Shown here: in pieces, positions 7,411-17,721 of the stretch
How positions within the stretch are numbered: the first letter of the stretch is position 1
Layout: the number at the start of each line of letters is the position of its first letter
Assembly (NCBI GenBank): GCA_021845645.1
Contig: JAJZVM010000010.1
Span: 1-64,000, forward strand
Direction: 5' to 3'
Source of the DNA: Bacillota bacterium
GTDB taxonomy: Bacteria; Bacillota_E; JAJZYS01; JAJYTV01
Length of the DNA: 64,000 bases
Translations under genes and position numbers: made by a program
The notes under the pieces: model-generated
What the model was told of the DNA's origin: nothing
Database searches by the model: none
The model's input: the letters and a program-made list of their open reading frames with translations, nothing else

Positions 7411-8184
7411 CTAGACGCCCATGATGTGGAACCCAGCGTCGACGAAGAGGACCTGCCCCGTGATGTTCTGTGCCCAGTCCGAGCTGAGGAACACGGCTGC
7501 GCGGCCGACGTCCTCGAGCGCGATGTTGCGCTTCAGAGGCGTGTGCTCGGGCGCATCGCGCAATGCGGTCGCGGCCTTCACGGCGGACGAGGCGAGCGTG
7601 CGCAGGGGGCCGGCGGAGATCGCGTTGACGCGGACGTTGTCGCCGCCGCAGTCCCAGGCAAGGTAGCGCATCGCGGATTCGAGCGCCGCCTTCGCCACAC
7701 CCATCACGTTGTAGTACGGCATCACCCGCTCGCCGCCGAGGTAGGTCATGGTCAGCACGGAGCCGCCTCCGGCCGCCCGCATGAGCGGCAGGACAGCACG
7801 GGTCAGGGCGACGAGCGAGTAGGCGCTGACGTCCTGCGCCACCGCGTAGCCCTCGCGCGGCACGTCGACGAACCTGGACTGCAGGTCCTCCGTGCGCGCG
7901 AACGCGACGGAGTGGACGACGATGTCGACCTGCGGCCACTGCTGACCAAGGTTCTCCCGCAGGGCAACGAGCGACGCGTCGTCGCTGACGTCCAGCGGCA
8001 GCATGAGCGCGCCGCCGGGCAGTTCGGGCACAAGCCTTTCAAGGTTCTCGCGGAATCGCTCGTGCTGGTAGGTGAGGGCGAGCTCCGCACCCTCCTCGGC
8101 GAAACTGCGGGCAATACCCCAGGCGATCGAGCGCTTGTTGGCGACACCGACCACCAGAGCGCGCTTTCCGGAAAGCAGACCCAA
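7411..8184 (-). CDS. fabI: enoyl-[acyl-carrier-protein] reductase (NADH) FabI
   Basis: A 257-residue FabI. This enzyme reduces trans-2-enoyl-ACP to acyl-ACP in the last step of the fatty acid elongation cycle in the cytosol. The start GKRALVVGVANKRSIAWGIA is the diagnostic FabI nucleotide-binding segment. The catalytic Tyr-x6-Lys is in the YYNVMGVAKAALE segment near residue 155. The C-terminal VLFVDAGFHIMGV is also typical. The start is TTG at 8184 with GGAGG 8 bases upstream. FabI of this type is the target of triclosan-class inhibitors in other bacteria. The 285 bases upstream, facing the gene at 8470, show no clear -35/-10 pair. Confidence 0.95.
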   Translation of the reverse strand: MGLLSGKRALVVGVANKRSIAWGIARSFAEEGAELALTYQHERFRENLERLVPELPGGALMLPLDVSDDASLVALRENLGQQWPQVDIVVHSVAFARTEDLQSRFVDVPREGYAVAQDVSAYSLVALTRAVLPLMRAAGGGSVLTMTYLGGERVMPYYNVMGVAKAALESAMRYLAWDCGGDNVRVNAISAGPLRTLASSAVKAATALRDAPEHTPLKRNIALEDVGRAAVFLSSDWAQNITGQVLFVDAGFHIMGV

Positions 8185-8469
8185 TGCACAAACCTCCGTC
8201 TGCGCCCAAGTTCAGGGCACAAGGTGATGCACTACTCTTCGACCCGCAACCGCGTGGCTCCTCCGCCTGCGGCGCGCGCTGGGGGCGGTGCCCTGCACCG
8301 ATGACGGCGCCACGCCTTGCGGCGCGTCCCTGCCGATCCGCCGCAGGATCGCTAAGCTCCCGCATCCGGCCGGCAGGATGACCAGGGCGGGCGCGCGAAC
8401 TCCTCGTGGCAATCCCTGCCGGGACTGGGACCTGGCCCTTCGGCACTGCGCTCCAGGAGCTGAACACCG

Positions 8470-9060
8470 TTGACGGCAATCCTCGCGCTGATCGCGTTCC
8501 TCGGCTACTTCGCGGGCATGGTCGCGCTGCATGTTCTCCCCACAGGCTTCCGCCCTCTCTACAACACCGTCAGCGACTACTCGCGCGGCCGGTTTGGCCC
8601 GCTGGCCCGCGCCATGACGGCACTCAACGTCCTTGGGACGCTCGGCCTCCTCGCCGCATTGCGCGGCAGCGTCGCCTCGCCCCCGCTGGCGGGGTCCGGG
8701 CTCACCGCCATGGGTGTGCTCGCGATCTGCCGCCTGGGCATGGTGTTCCTCCTGACCGACGAGTCCGGTACGAAGGCATCGCCCGGCGGCCTGATCCACG
8801 CCCTGCTGGCCGTCGTGAGCTTCGCGGCGGCGATCTTCGCGGTCACGACCATCACGCAGGACCTGCAGGCCCTGCCCGCCTGGCACGGCGTGATGCCCAT
8901 CCTCGCCCCGCTGTCGTCGATGTCGTTCCCGCTCGTGATCGCTCTGCTCCTGACGCTGACGCCCGGGCTGCGGCGCGTGTTCGGCCTCATGGAGCGCATC
9001 TTCCTGGCCGACGTGAACCTCTGGCTCCTGATCGCCGCGGGCGCTCTGGCCCTGCACTGA
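8470..9060 (+). CDS. DUF998-like membrane protein
   Basis: A 196-residue integral membrane protein with about six hydrophobic helices. The motif HVLPTGFRPLYNTVSDYSRGRFG near residue 20 is the conserved start of the DUF998 family (YdjM/Frp-type membrane proteins). A TTG start at 8470 is preceded by AGGAG at 10 bases. It stands alone, convergent with the YyaL-type gene. Biochemical role in this family is not established. Confidence 0.7.
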   Translation: MTAILALIAFLGYFAGMVALHVLPTGFRPLYNTVSDYSRGRFGPLARAMTALNVLGTLGLLAALRGSVASPPLAGSGLTAMGVLAICRLGMVFLLTDESGTKASPGGLIHALLAVVSFAAAIFAVTTITQDLQALPAWHGVMPILAPLSSMSFPLVIALLLTLTPGLRRVFGLMERIFLADVNLWLLIAAGALALH

Positions 9061-9066
9061 CCCGCC

Positions 9067-9100
9067 GGGACCTGGCCGTGGTCGCCGCAAGGCCGGTCCC
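9067..9100. terminator. bidirectional hairpin between convergent genes
   Basis: GGGACC-T-GGCC pairs with GGCCGGTCCC (one bulged T) and is followed on the plus strand by TCTTG. It fills the 48-base gap between two convergent stop codons. Confidence 0.45.
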
Positions 9101-9108
9101 TCTTGCGG

Positions 9109-11142
<2,034 letters not shown>

Positions 11143-11200
11143 GCCCGTCCACCTCCAAGCCCTCGGTGCCAGGTTCTTCCGGTTCTGCAGCCCTTCCCTA

Positions 11201-11209
11201 TGCTATAAT
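11201..11209 (+). promoter_or_regulatory. extended -10 promoter for uppP-ftsK
   Basis: TGCTATAAT is a perfect extended -10 element about 35 bases upstream of the uppP start. The -35 region is poor, as allowed for this class. Confidence 0.65.
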
Positions 11210-11243
11210 CTGTGCCGATCCAGGGTCTGCGGAGGGATGCGAC

Positions 11244-12002
11244 TTGGGTCTGCTCGCCGCCCTCCTCTACGGTGCCCTGCAGGGCCTCACAGAGTTCCTG
11301 CCGGTGTCGAGCTCCGGCCACCTGGCCTATGCGGCGCGCCTGCTGCACCTGCAGAGCGCCGGCGTCGGACTCGCCGTCGCGGCCCATGTCGGCACGCTCG
11401 TCGCCGTACTCTGGTTCTACCGCCAGACGATCTCGGCCATCGTCGCCCGATCGCAGCCCGATCGCGGCAGGCGGCTCGCCACCTTCCTGTGGGCCCTGAT
11501 CGCCACGCTGCCCCTGGCGCTGCTCCTGGCTGGCCCGGCGGAGGCCGCCTTCACGCAGCCGCTGCAGGTGGCGGTCGGCTTTCTCGTCACAAGCCTTCTG
11601 CTCCTCCTGCTCGCGCGCCTGCCGCTGACGGGACGCGATGCCCCGGCCGTCCTGGACGGCATCCTGATCGGCGCGGCCCAGGGCATCGCCGTCTGGCCCG
11701 GCCTGAGCCGGTCGGGTTCCACGATTGCGACGGCACGCCTGCTCGGCGTGGCGCCCGACGCGGCCGCGGAATTCACGTTCCTCCTCTCGGTGCCGACGGT
11801 GCTCGCCGCCCTCGCGCGCGAGCTCTACCGCGGCGGTCTCGCCGGCACGCCGCCGGCCGACCTCGTGGCCGCCGGCGGTGCCGCAGCCGTGGTCGGCATC
11901 CTGGGTCTGCGCTGGCTGCTCGGTCTCTTGCGCAGGGGACATGTCTCGTGGTTCGCGATCTACACGCTGGCATTGGCGGGGGTGGGCCTTTGGCTCGGGT
12001 GA
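11244..12002 (+). CDS. uppP: undecaprenyl-diphosphate phosphatase UppP (BacA)
   Basis: A 252-residue membrane enzyme that dephosphorylates undecaprenyl diphosphate, recycling the lipid carrier for peptidoglycan and other wall polymers. Both signatures are present: GLTEFLPVSSSGHL near residue 15 and WPGLSRSGSTIATA near residue 155. Roughly eight hydrophobic helices are visible. The TTG at 11244 is chosen because GGAGGG lies 7 bases upstream and an extended -10 promoter about 35 bases upstream; earlier in-frame ATGs would fall before the transcription start. The stop overlaps the GTG of the next gene. Confidence 0.92.
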   Translation: MGLLAALLYGALQGLTEFLPVSSSGHLAYAARLLHLQSAGVGLAVAAHVGTLVAVLWFYRQTISAIVARSQPDRGRRLATFLWALIATLPLALLLAGPAEAAFTQPLQVAVGFLVTSLLLLLLARLPLTGRDAPAVLDGILIGAAQGIAVWPGLSRSGSTIATARLLGVAPDAAAEFTFLLSVPTVLAALARELYRGGLAGTPPADLVAAGGAAAVVGILGLRWLLGLLRRGHVSWFAIYTLALAGVGLWLG

Positions 12003-14173
12003 AGCGGGTGCGGCAGACGAAGTCCCGGGGCAAGCGGGCGCCGGTCCAGAAGGGCGGGCGCAGCCGCGAACTGTGGGGTCTGCTGCTGCTCGCGGCCTCG
12101 CTCTTCGGCATCGTCTGGGACGCCCACCCCGCAGGGGCCCTCGGCGTACTCTGGGCCAACAAGGCGAGCTTCGCCGTCGGCGGGGCGGCGCTGCCCTGGC
12201 TGCTCTTCCTGCTCGTGATCGCGGTGCTGATGGTGCGCGGCAGTGACCTGCGCCCCTCCCTGCGCTGGGGCACCGCGGTGCTTCTCCTGTGGTGGACCAC
12301 GCTGATCGCGGCCGCGGGGTGGACAGGCCCCCATAGCGACCTCGTGGGGAACGCGCTGGTGTCCGGCGCCGACGCCCTCCTGGGTCCGGCCGGGCGGGAC
12401 ATCCTGCTGGGCCTCTGGCCGGTCCTCACGTTGAGCCTCGTCTTCCGGCCGTTCCTGGGCCAGCTCCTGCGCGGCTCGGAACGCATGGCGGCGCACGGGG
12501 CGAAGACGGCGTACCGCAAGGTCACGGACTTCGTGCTCGAGGATGTGCCGGCGGAGACCGCAGCCGCCGCCCCCGCGCCCATGCCGGCCGCGGCGCCCCC
12601 CTCGGCGCCCGATCCGCCGCCGCGCCTGGAACCGGCGGGCCCGGCTCCCTGGGAGGTGCAGCCGGCCGAGGCCGCGGCGCCGCCGCCGCAGAAAGTGCCT
12701 GCCCCCGCGACGCCGCAGACCGAGCCGCTCTCCCTCTTCGACAGCTCGATCCGGCCCGCCGCCGGCGAGTACCGGCTGCCGCCTCTGAGCCTCCTGCACA
12801 CCGGCGGCGGGGGCAAGCACACGGAGCGCGACGCGCCGGCGCGCGCGCGCCTCCTCGAGGAGACCTTGCGGAGCTTCGGTGTCCTGGCCAGGGTGCTCGA
12901 GTACCAGCAGGGCCCCGCCGTCACCCGCTTCGAGGTGCAGCCCGGCCCAGGCGTCAAGGTGTCGCGCATCGTCGCCCTGGCGGACGACATCGCGCTGGCG
13001 ATGGCCGCAACCGACGTGCGCATGGAGGCGCCCATCCCGGGCAAGTCGGCCATCGGCATCGAGATCCCGAACAGCGAGATCGCGCCCGTGCGCCTGCGAG
13101 AAGTGCTCGAGACGCCGGCGTTCCGCTCGTCGCCCTCGCTGCTCACCGTCGGCCTCGGCAAGGACATCGCCGGCAACGCGGTCGTGGCGGAGCTCGACCG
13201 CATGCCGCACCTCTTGATCGCCGGAGCAACCGGTTCCGGCAAGAGCGTCTGCCTCAACGCGCTGATCGCGAGCCTGCTCTTTCGCGCCTCACCGGCCGAG
13301 GTGCGGCTGATCCTCATCGACCCGAAGGTCGTGGAGCTGCAGCAGTTCGACGGCATCCCGCACCTCCTCTACCCGGTCGTGACGGACCCCAAGCGCGCCG
13401 CAGGGGTGCTGCGCGGCGTGCTGCGCGAGATGGAGGAGCGCTATCTCCAGTTCGCCAGGGCAGGCTGCCGCGACATCCAGCGCTACAACGAGGTCGCCGC
13501 GGAGCACATGCCGTACTACGTCGTCGTCATCGACGAGCTCGCGGACCTGATGATGGTCGCGCCGAACGAGGTGGAGGAGACGATCGCCCGCCTGGCGCAG
13601 ATGGCCAGGGCGGCGGGGATCCATCTCGTGGTGGCGACGCAGCGGCCGTCGGTGGACGTCATCACTGGCCTGATCAAGGCGAACATCCCCTCGCGCATCG
13701 CATTCGCGGTGTCGAGCCAGGTCGACTCGCGCACCATCCTGGACCAGGGCGGCGCCGAGCGCCTCTTGGGCAAGGGCGACATGCTCTTCGCCCCGCTCGG
13801 CCTCGCAAAGCCCCTGCGCACCCAGGGAGCGTACGTCTCGGAGCAGGAGATGCAGCGCCTTCTCGAGTTCGTCCGCCAGGACGAGCCGGACTACCGCGAC
13901 GACCTCGAGGCCCCGATCGATGACGAGGAGTCGGACGAGCCGGAGGTCGACGCGCTGTTCGCCAAGGCGGTCGAAGTAGTCGTGCAAGCCAAGAGCGCGT
14001 CCGCGTCCCTCCTGCAGAGCCGCATGCGCGTCGGCTACAGCCGGGCGCGACGCCTCATCGAGCAGATGGAGCAGCGAGGCATCGTCGGCCCCCCGGACGG
14101 CTCCCGCCCGCGCGAGGTGCGCCTCAGCCAGTTCGACTACGAGCGGATGTTCCCGCCCGAGGTGCGCGGATGA
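11999..14173 (+). CDS. ftsK: DNA translocase FtsK/SpoIIIE
   Basis: A 724-residue FtsK/SpoIIIE translocase. Four membrane helices occupy about residues 28-160. A Pro/Ala-rich linker follows (about 180-260). The motor has Walker A GATGSGKSV (about 408-416) and Walker B VVIDELADLMM (about 507). A C-terminal gamma winged helix (DALFAKAVEVVVQAK ... RMRVGYSRARRLIEQME) reads KOPS/SRS-type sequences. It pumps chromosomal DNA through the division or sporulation septum. The length (SpoIIIE is about 790) and the sporulating background suit SpoIIIE, but FtsK cannot be separated by sequence alone. The GTG start overlaps the uppP stop (GTGA). Confidence 0.93.
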   Translation: MKRVRQTKSRGKRAPVQKGGRSRELWGLLLLAASLFGIVWDAHPAGALGVLWANKASFAVGGAALPWLLFLLVIAVLMVRGSDLRPSLRWGTAVLLLWWTTLIAAAGWTGPHSDLVGNALVSGADALLGPAGRDILLGLWPVLTLSLVFRPFLGQLLRGSERMAAHGAKTAYRKVTDFVLEDVPAETAAAAPAPMPAAAPPSAPDPPPRLEPAGPAPWEVQPAEAAAPPPQKVPAPATPQTEPLSLFDSSIRPAAGEYRLPPLSLLHTGGGGKHTERDAPARARLLEETLRSFGVLARVLEYQQGPAVTRFEVQPGPGVKVSRIVALADDIALAMAATDVRMEAPIPGKSAIGIEIPNSEIAPVRLREVLETPAFRSSPSLLTVGLGKDIAGNAVVAELDRMPHLLIAGATGSGKSVCLNALIASLLFRASPAEVRLILIDPKVVELQQFDGIPHLLYPVVTDPKRAAGVLRGVLREMEERYLQFARAGCRDIQRYNEVAAEHMPYYVVVIDELADLMMVAPNEVEETIARLAQMARAAGIHLVVATQRPSVDVITGLIKANIPSRIAFAVSSQVDSRTILDQGGAERLLGKGDMLFAPLGLAKPLRTQGAYVSEQEMQRLLEFVRQDEPDYRDDLEAPIDDEESDEPEVDALFAKAVEVVVQAKSASASLLQSRMRVGYSRARRLIEQMEQRGIVGPPDGSRPREVRLSQFDYERMFPPEVRG

Positions 14174-14185
14174 GGCCCGCCCGCC

Positions 14186-14215
14186 TTGACAGGCGGCCGC
14201 GCGAGTAGGGATCAT
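14186..14215 (+). promoter_or_regulatory. sigma-A promoter candidate for the RidA gene
   Basis: A perfect TTGACA (14186-14191) is followed after 18 bases by GATCAT (14210-14215), which matches four of six -10 positions. It lies 13 bases past the ftsK stop and would give a leader of about 45 bases to the RidA start. Confidence 0.4.
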
Positions 14216-14267
14216 GCCAGAGGAAGCCGATCCGAAAGGGGCAAAGGCCCTGGGAGGGCGTCACCAG

Positions 14268-14732
14268 ATGGGCAAGGTAGAGGAAAGACTGCAGGCAGCC
14301 GGTTTCGACGTCCCGGCGGTGGCGAAGCCGCTTGCCGCCTACGTGCCGGCCTTGCAGGAGGGCCGCGACGTGTTCACGAGCGGTCAGCTGCCGCTCGTGG
14401 AAGGCAAGCTCGAGTTCACGGGGCGCCTGGGCACGGAGCTCGATGTCGCCCAGGGTCAGGCTGCGGCGCGGCGCTGCGCCCTGAACGCCATCGGCGCGAT
14501 CCGCTCCGTCGCCGGCGACCTCGATCGCGTGGCGCAGGTCCTGCGCGTGACGGTCTTCGTCGCCAGCGCCGCGGGATTCACGGCGCAGCCGCAGGTGGCC
14601 AACGGCGCCTCGGAGCTCCTCGGCACCGCGTTCGGCGACGCGGGGCGGCATACGCGCAGCGCCGTGGGCGTCGCGGAGCTGCCGCTCGGCGCGCCGGTCG
14701 AAGTGGAGGTCTGGGTGCGATTGAAGGACTAG
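14268..14732 (+). CDS. RidA family protein
   Basis: A 154-residue member of the RidA/YjgF family (subgroup with the start KVEERLQAAGFDVP and YVPALQEGRDVFTSGQLP). True RidA proteins hydrolyse reactive enamine/imine intermediates made by PLP enzymes. I cannot see the key arginine of that activity with certainty: RHTRSAVGVAELPLGAPVEVE near the end has an Arg in the usual place. ATG 14268 is preferred over ATG 14214 because GGGAGGG lies 9 bases upstream and the family N-terminus begins there. The stop overlaps the upstream extension of the next gene. Confidence 0.85.
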   Translation: MGKVEERLQAAGFDVPAVAKPLAAYVPALQEGRDVFTSGQLPLVEGKLEFTGRLGTELDVAQGQAAARRCALNAIGAIRSVAGDLDRVAQVLRVTVFVASAAGFTAQPQVANGASELLGTAFGDAGRHTRSAVGVAELPLGAPVEVEVWVRLKD

Positions 14733-14749
14733 CTCCCCGGCGCCTGCAG

Positions 14750-15535
14750 GTGCTTCTGGCCGAGGCCGGTGTCTGCTCGCGCCGCCGCGCGGAAGACCTG
14801 ATACGGCTGGGACGCGTCAGCGTCAACGGCGTACCGGCCGTGCTCGGCCAAAAGGCGGTGTCGGGCGTCGACCGCGTCATGGTCGACGGCCGTCCGCTCG
14901 AGCCGGTGCAGGAGAAGGTTTCCTTTCTCTTGAATAAGCCTGCCGGCGTGGTCACGACGCTCGACGACCCGCAGGGGCGGCCGAGCGTCCGCCTTTACGT
15001 CGAGGGTCTGCCCTGGCGGCTTTTTCCCGTGGGACGGCTCGACCGCGACAGCGAGGGCCTGCTGCTGCTGACGAACGACGGCGAGCTCGCGAACCAGTTG
15101 ATGCACCCTCGCTACCACGTGGCGAAGACCTACGTCGCCACCCTCGATGGACCGGCGGACGAGGCGCTTCTGGACGGCCTGCGCGCCGGCGTGGATCTGC
15201 CGGACGGCGTGCTGCACTGCCTCTCCGCCCGCAGGCTCCACGACCCGACGGGTCAAGGACGGGTCGAACTCACGATCGCCGAAGGGCGCAAGCGCGTCGT
15301 GCGCCGCGCCCTGGCGGCGCTCGGGCGCAAGACGCTGAAGCTCATGCGCGTCGCCATCGGACCGGTCGTGCTGGGTGACCTGCCTCCCGGCGACATGCGC
15401 CGCCTCAGCCAGGCGGAGGAGGAGGCGCTCCAGAGAGCGATACGGCAGGCGGCGCAGATGGCCGCCGAAGAGGAAGCGACAGGGCCTCGCACACGGGGGG
15501 AGGGAGTGCCGCGCAAGGCGGCGCGCAGCAGTTGA
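14750..15535 (+). CDS. S4-domain pseudouridine synthase (RluB/RsuA family)
   Basis: About 261 residues from GTG 14750. An S4 RNA-binding domain (LLAEAGVCSRRRAEDLIRLG ... VSVNG) leads into the pseudouridine synthase domain with catalytic Asp in FPVGRLDRDSEGLLLLTNDG (about residue 100). The C-terminus has a basic tail. It would modify 23S or 16S rRNA. Family homology (RRLQ preceding VLLAEAG) begins before GTG 14750, yet no ATG, GTG or TTG lies close upstream. ATT at 14720, with GGAGGT 9 bases before it, would give the expected N-terminus. Start therefore uncertain; the function is not. Confidence 0.88.
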   Translation: MLLAEAGVCSRRRAEDLIRLGRVSVNGVPAVLGQKAVSGVDRVMVDGRPLEPVQEKVSFLLNKPAGVVTTLDDPQGRPSVRLYVEGLPWRLFPVGRLDRDSEGLLLLTNDGELANQLMHPRYHVAKTYVATLDGPADEALLDGLRAGVDLPDGVLHCLSARRLHDPTGQGRVELTIAEGRKRVVRRALAALGRKTLKLMRVAIGPVVLGDLPPGDMRRLSQAEEEALQRAIRQAAQMAAEEEATGPRTRGEGVPRKAARSS

Positions 15536-16170
15536 CACCGAGACGATCGCAGGGACTCTCGCGCTACGAGGAGATCGCGGCCGACGTCGCGAGCCGCATT
15601 ATCCAGCGGGAATGGCAGGAGGGGCAGCGCCTCTTCGGCCGCTCGTCGCTGGCCGGCCTCTACAAGGTGTCGCCGGAGACCATCCGTCGCGCCGTCGCCC
15701 TCTTGCACAGCCACGGCGTCGTCTCGGCGATCGCCGGCTCCGGCGTACTGGTGCGCTCGCGCGCCGCCGCGGAGCAGTATCTCGGAGAGGTGCGGCTCGA
15801 CGCCGAGCTGCACGGGCTCGCGCGGGAGGTGCAGGGCCTCCTGGCGGAGCGCCGTCAGATCGACGACCGCCTCAGCCAGGCGATCGACCGCCTGGTGCAC
15901 CGCACGTCCGGCGCCCTGAGCACGATGCGGCACGTCGAGGAGATCGTCATCCCGGACGGGTCCCCGCTCGTCGGCCAAACGCTGAGCTCCGCCGACCTGC
16001 GCACCCGCACCGGCATCACCGTGATCGGCGTCGCGCGCAAGGGCGAGGAGATGTTCTCCCCCGACCCGCGCATGGTGCTCGAGCCGGGAGATCTCCTGAT
16101 CGTCATCGGCAGCGACGCGGCGAAGACCCTCCTGCACACCCTGATGCAGTCCGGGGGTGAGGAGGCGTGA
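15532..16170 (+). CDS. GntR-type regulator with RCK_C (TrkA_C) domain, BusR-like
   Basis: A 212-residue protein joining a GntR winged helix (residues 10-75; SLAGLYKVSPETIRRAVALL is the recognition region) to a coiled linker (about 88-128) and a TrkA_C/RCK_C domain (about 135-205; TVIGVARKGEEMFSPDPRMVLEPGDLLIVIGS). This domain order is that of BusR, where the RCK_C dimer binds cyclic di-AMP and represses osmolyte uptake genes. Whether this one binds c-di-AMP is inferred from architecture only. It starts with TTG overlapping the previous stop. No potassium or osmolyte transporter lies nearby; the downstream neighbours are NAD-precursor genes. Confidence 0.75.
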   Translation: MTPRRSQGLSRYEEIAADVASRIIQREWQEGQRLFGRSSLAGLYKVSPETIRRAVALLHSHGVVSAIAGSGVLVRSRAAAEQYLGEVRLDAELHGLAREVQGLLAERRQIDDRLSQAIDRLVHRTSGALSTMRHVEEIVIPDGSPLVGQTLSSADLRTRTGITVIGVARKGEEMFSPDPRMVLEPGDLLIVIGSDAAKTLLHTLMQSGGEEA

Positions 16171-16697
16171 CGTCCCTGCTGCTGGTCGTGGACTGCCTCA
16201 ACGACTTTCTCGACCTGAAGGGCGCGCTGAACTGCGGCGAGGCGGGGCGCGACGTGATCCCCGCCATCGCCCGGGAAATCGACCGGGCGCGGCGTGACGG
16301 CGTCGACGTGGTCTACGCCTGCGATGCCCACCGTCCGGACGACGCCGAGTTCGCGCTCTACCCGCCGCACTGCCTTGAGGGCAGCTGGGGCGGCGAGATC
16401 GTGCCGGAACTCCGCCCCGCCGCCGGGGACCGCATCGTCCGCAAGCGCAGGTTCTCCGCCTTCTTCGGCACCGATCTCGACCTGGTGCTGAAGGAGACGG
16501 GCGCGCAGACGCTGCGCATCGTCGGGGTCTGCACGAACATCTGCGTCCTCTACACGACGGCCGACGCACGCATGCGCGGCTACGAGGTGGAGGTTCCCGC
16601 CGCGGCCGTGGCATCCTTCGACGCCCAGGCACACGCATTCGCGCTCGGCCAGCTCCGCGACGTACTCAAGGCGAAACTCGAGGGGACAGGTGAATAG
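16167..16697 (+). CDS. isochorismatase-family cysteine hydrolase, nicotinamidase-like
   Basis: A 176-residue cysteine hydrolase. The triad is visible: Asp9 (LLVVDCLNDF), a Lys in the IVRKRRFSAF segment, and Cys126 in GVCTNICVLYT. A nicotinamidase (nicotinamide to nicotinate) is the most likely role because the next gene, overlapping by 8 bases, is a nicotinate phosphoribosyltransferase-type enzyme. Together they would form an NAD-salvage pair. The GTG start overlaps the upstream TGA (GTGA). Other isochorismatase-like activities cannot be excluded by sequence alone. Confidence 0.8.
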   Translation: MTSLLLVVDCLNDFLDLKGALNCGEAGRDVIPAIAREIDRARRDGVDVVYACDAHRPDDAEFALYPPHCLEGSWGGEIVPELRPAAGDRIVRKRRFSAFFGTDLDLVLKETGAQTLRIVGVCTNICVLYTTADARMRGYEVEVPAAAVASFDAQAHAFALGQLRDVLKAKLEGTGE

Positions 16698-17721
16698 GGT
16701 GCTGCGCTCTATGCAGGACGTGGCCGCCTTCCAGGTGGACAAGGACCGGCTCCGCTCCGCGACGCACGAGGAGATCCTCGAGGGTGCCACCTCGGACGTG
16801 TACTTCCAGAAGACCTTCGACATCCTGCGCCTTGCCGGCCGCGAGGACACCGAGGTGGTGGCCGAGGTGTTCGGCCGCGGCGACGGCATCCTTGCGGGCA
16901 TGCAGGAGGTGCGCACCCTGCTCAGGGAGCATCCGGTGCGCCTGTGGGCCCTGCCCGACGGCAGCGAGATCCACACGAAGGACGTGGTGCTGCGGCTCGA
17001 GGGCCGCTACAGCGCGTTCGGCATCTTCGAGACGGCACTCCTCGGCATCCTGGCCGCGTCGTCCGGCTGGGCCACGGCCGCCAGGGCCTGCAAGGACGCC
17101 GCCGGCGGCAGGCCGGTGATCTCGTTCGGAGCACGCCACGTGCACCCGGCCATCGCCTCGGTGATGGACGCCGCCGCCGTGCTCGGCGGCGCCGACGGCT
17201 GCTCCAGCGTCCTCGGGGCGCGTCTGATCGGCATCGAGGCCTCCGGTACCGTACCCCATGCCGCCCCTCTGATCGTCGGCGACACCCTCGCGGTGGCCAG
17301 GCTCCAGCTGGAAACGGCACAGCCCGGCGGCCGCACCGTCCTCATCGACACCTTTCAGGATGAGACTGTCGAAGCGTTGCGCGTGGGACAGGCCCTCGGC
17401 GAGGCGCTCGAAGGCATCCGCCTCGACACGCCCTCCGAACGCGGCGGCGTGACCGGCGAGCTCGTGCGCGAGATGCGGGCCCGCCTGGACCAGGCCGGCC
17501 TCAGGCACGTGCGCATCTTCGTCTCCGGAGGTCTCAGTCCCGAACGCATCCGCGAGCTCTCTGCCGCTGGCGCGGACGCCTTCGGCGTCGGCCACTACAT
17601 CGCGGTCGCCCCTCCGCTCGAGATGACCATGGACATCAAGGAGGTAGCAGGCCGGCCACTCGCCAAGCGCGGCCGCATTCCCGGCATCACGCCGAGCCCC
17701 GGCCTGCAGAGGATACAATGA
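16690..17721 (+). CDS. pncB: nicotinate phosphoribosyltransferase
   Basis: A 343-residue type II phosphoribosyltransferase of the NAPRTase/QAPRTase fold. The conserved FGARHVHP motif is near residue 145, IDTFQDE near residue 220, and VSGGLSPERIREL and GVGHYIA near the C-terminus. It couples nicotinate and PRPP to nicotinate mononucleotide in the NAD salvage pathway. The length matches the short archaeal/Gram-positive PncB2 group. A GTG start overlaps the preceding hydrolase by 8 bases; ATG 16711 is a possible alternative. It overlaps the next gene by 4 bases (ATGA), so the region is a tightly coupled operon. Confidence 0.88.
   Translation: MNRVLRSMQDVAAFQVDKDRLRSATHEEILEGATSDVYFQKTFDILRLAGREDTEVVAEVFGRGDGILAGMQEVRTLLREHPVRLWALPDGSEIHTKDVVLRLEGRYSAFGIFETALLGILAASSGWATAARACKDAAGGRPVISFGARHVHPAIASVMDAAAVLGGADGCSSVLGARLIGIEASGTVPHAAPLIVGDTLAVARLQLETAQPGGRTVLIDTFQDETVEALRVGQALGEALEGIRLDTPSERGGVTGELVREMRARLDQAGLRHVRIFVSGGLSPERIRELSAAGADAFGVGHYIAVAPPLEMTMDIKEVAGRPLAKRGRIPGITPSPGLQRIQ

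Noticed and set aside
11166..11243. Upstream extension of uppP to ATG 11166
   Set aside because: It would lie upstream of the TATAAT element and has no homology to the family; TTG 11244 has GGAGGG at the right distance.
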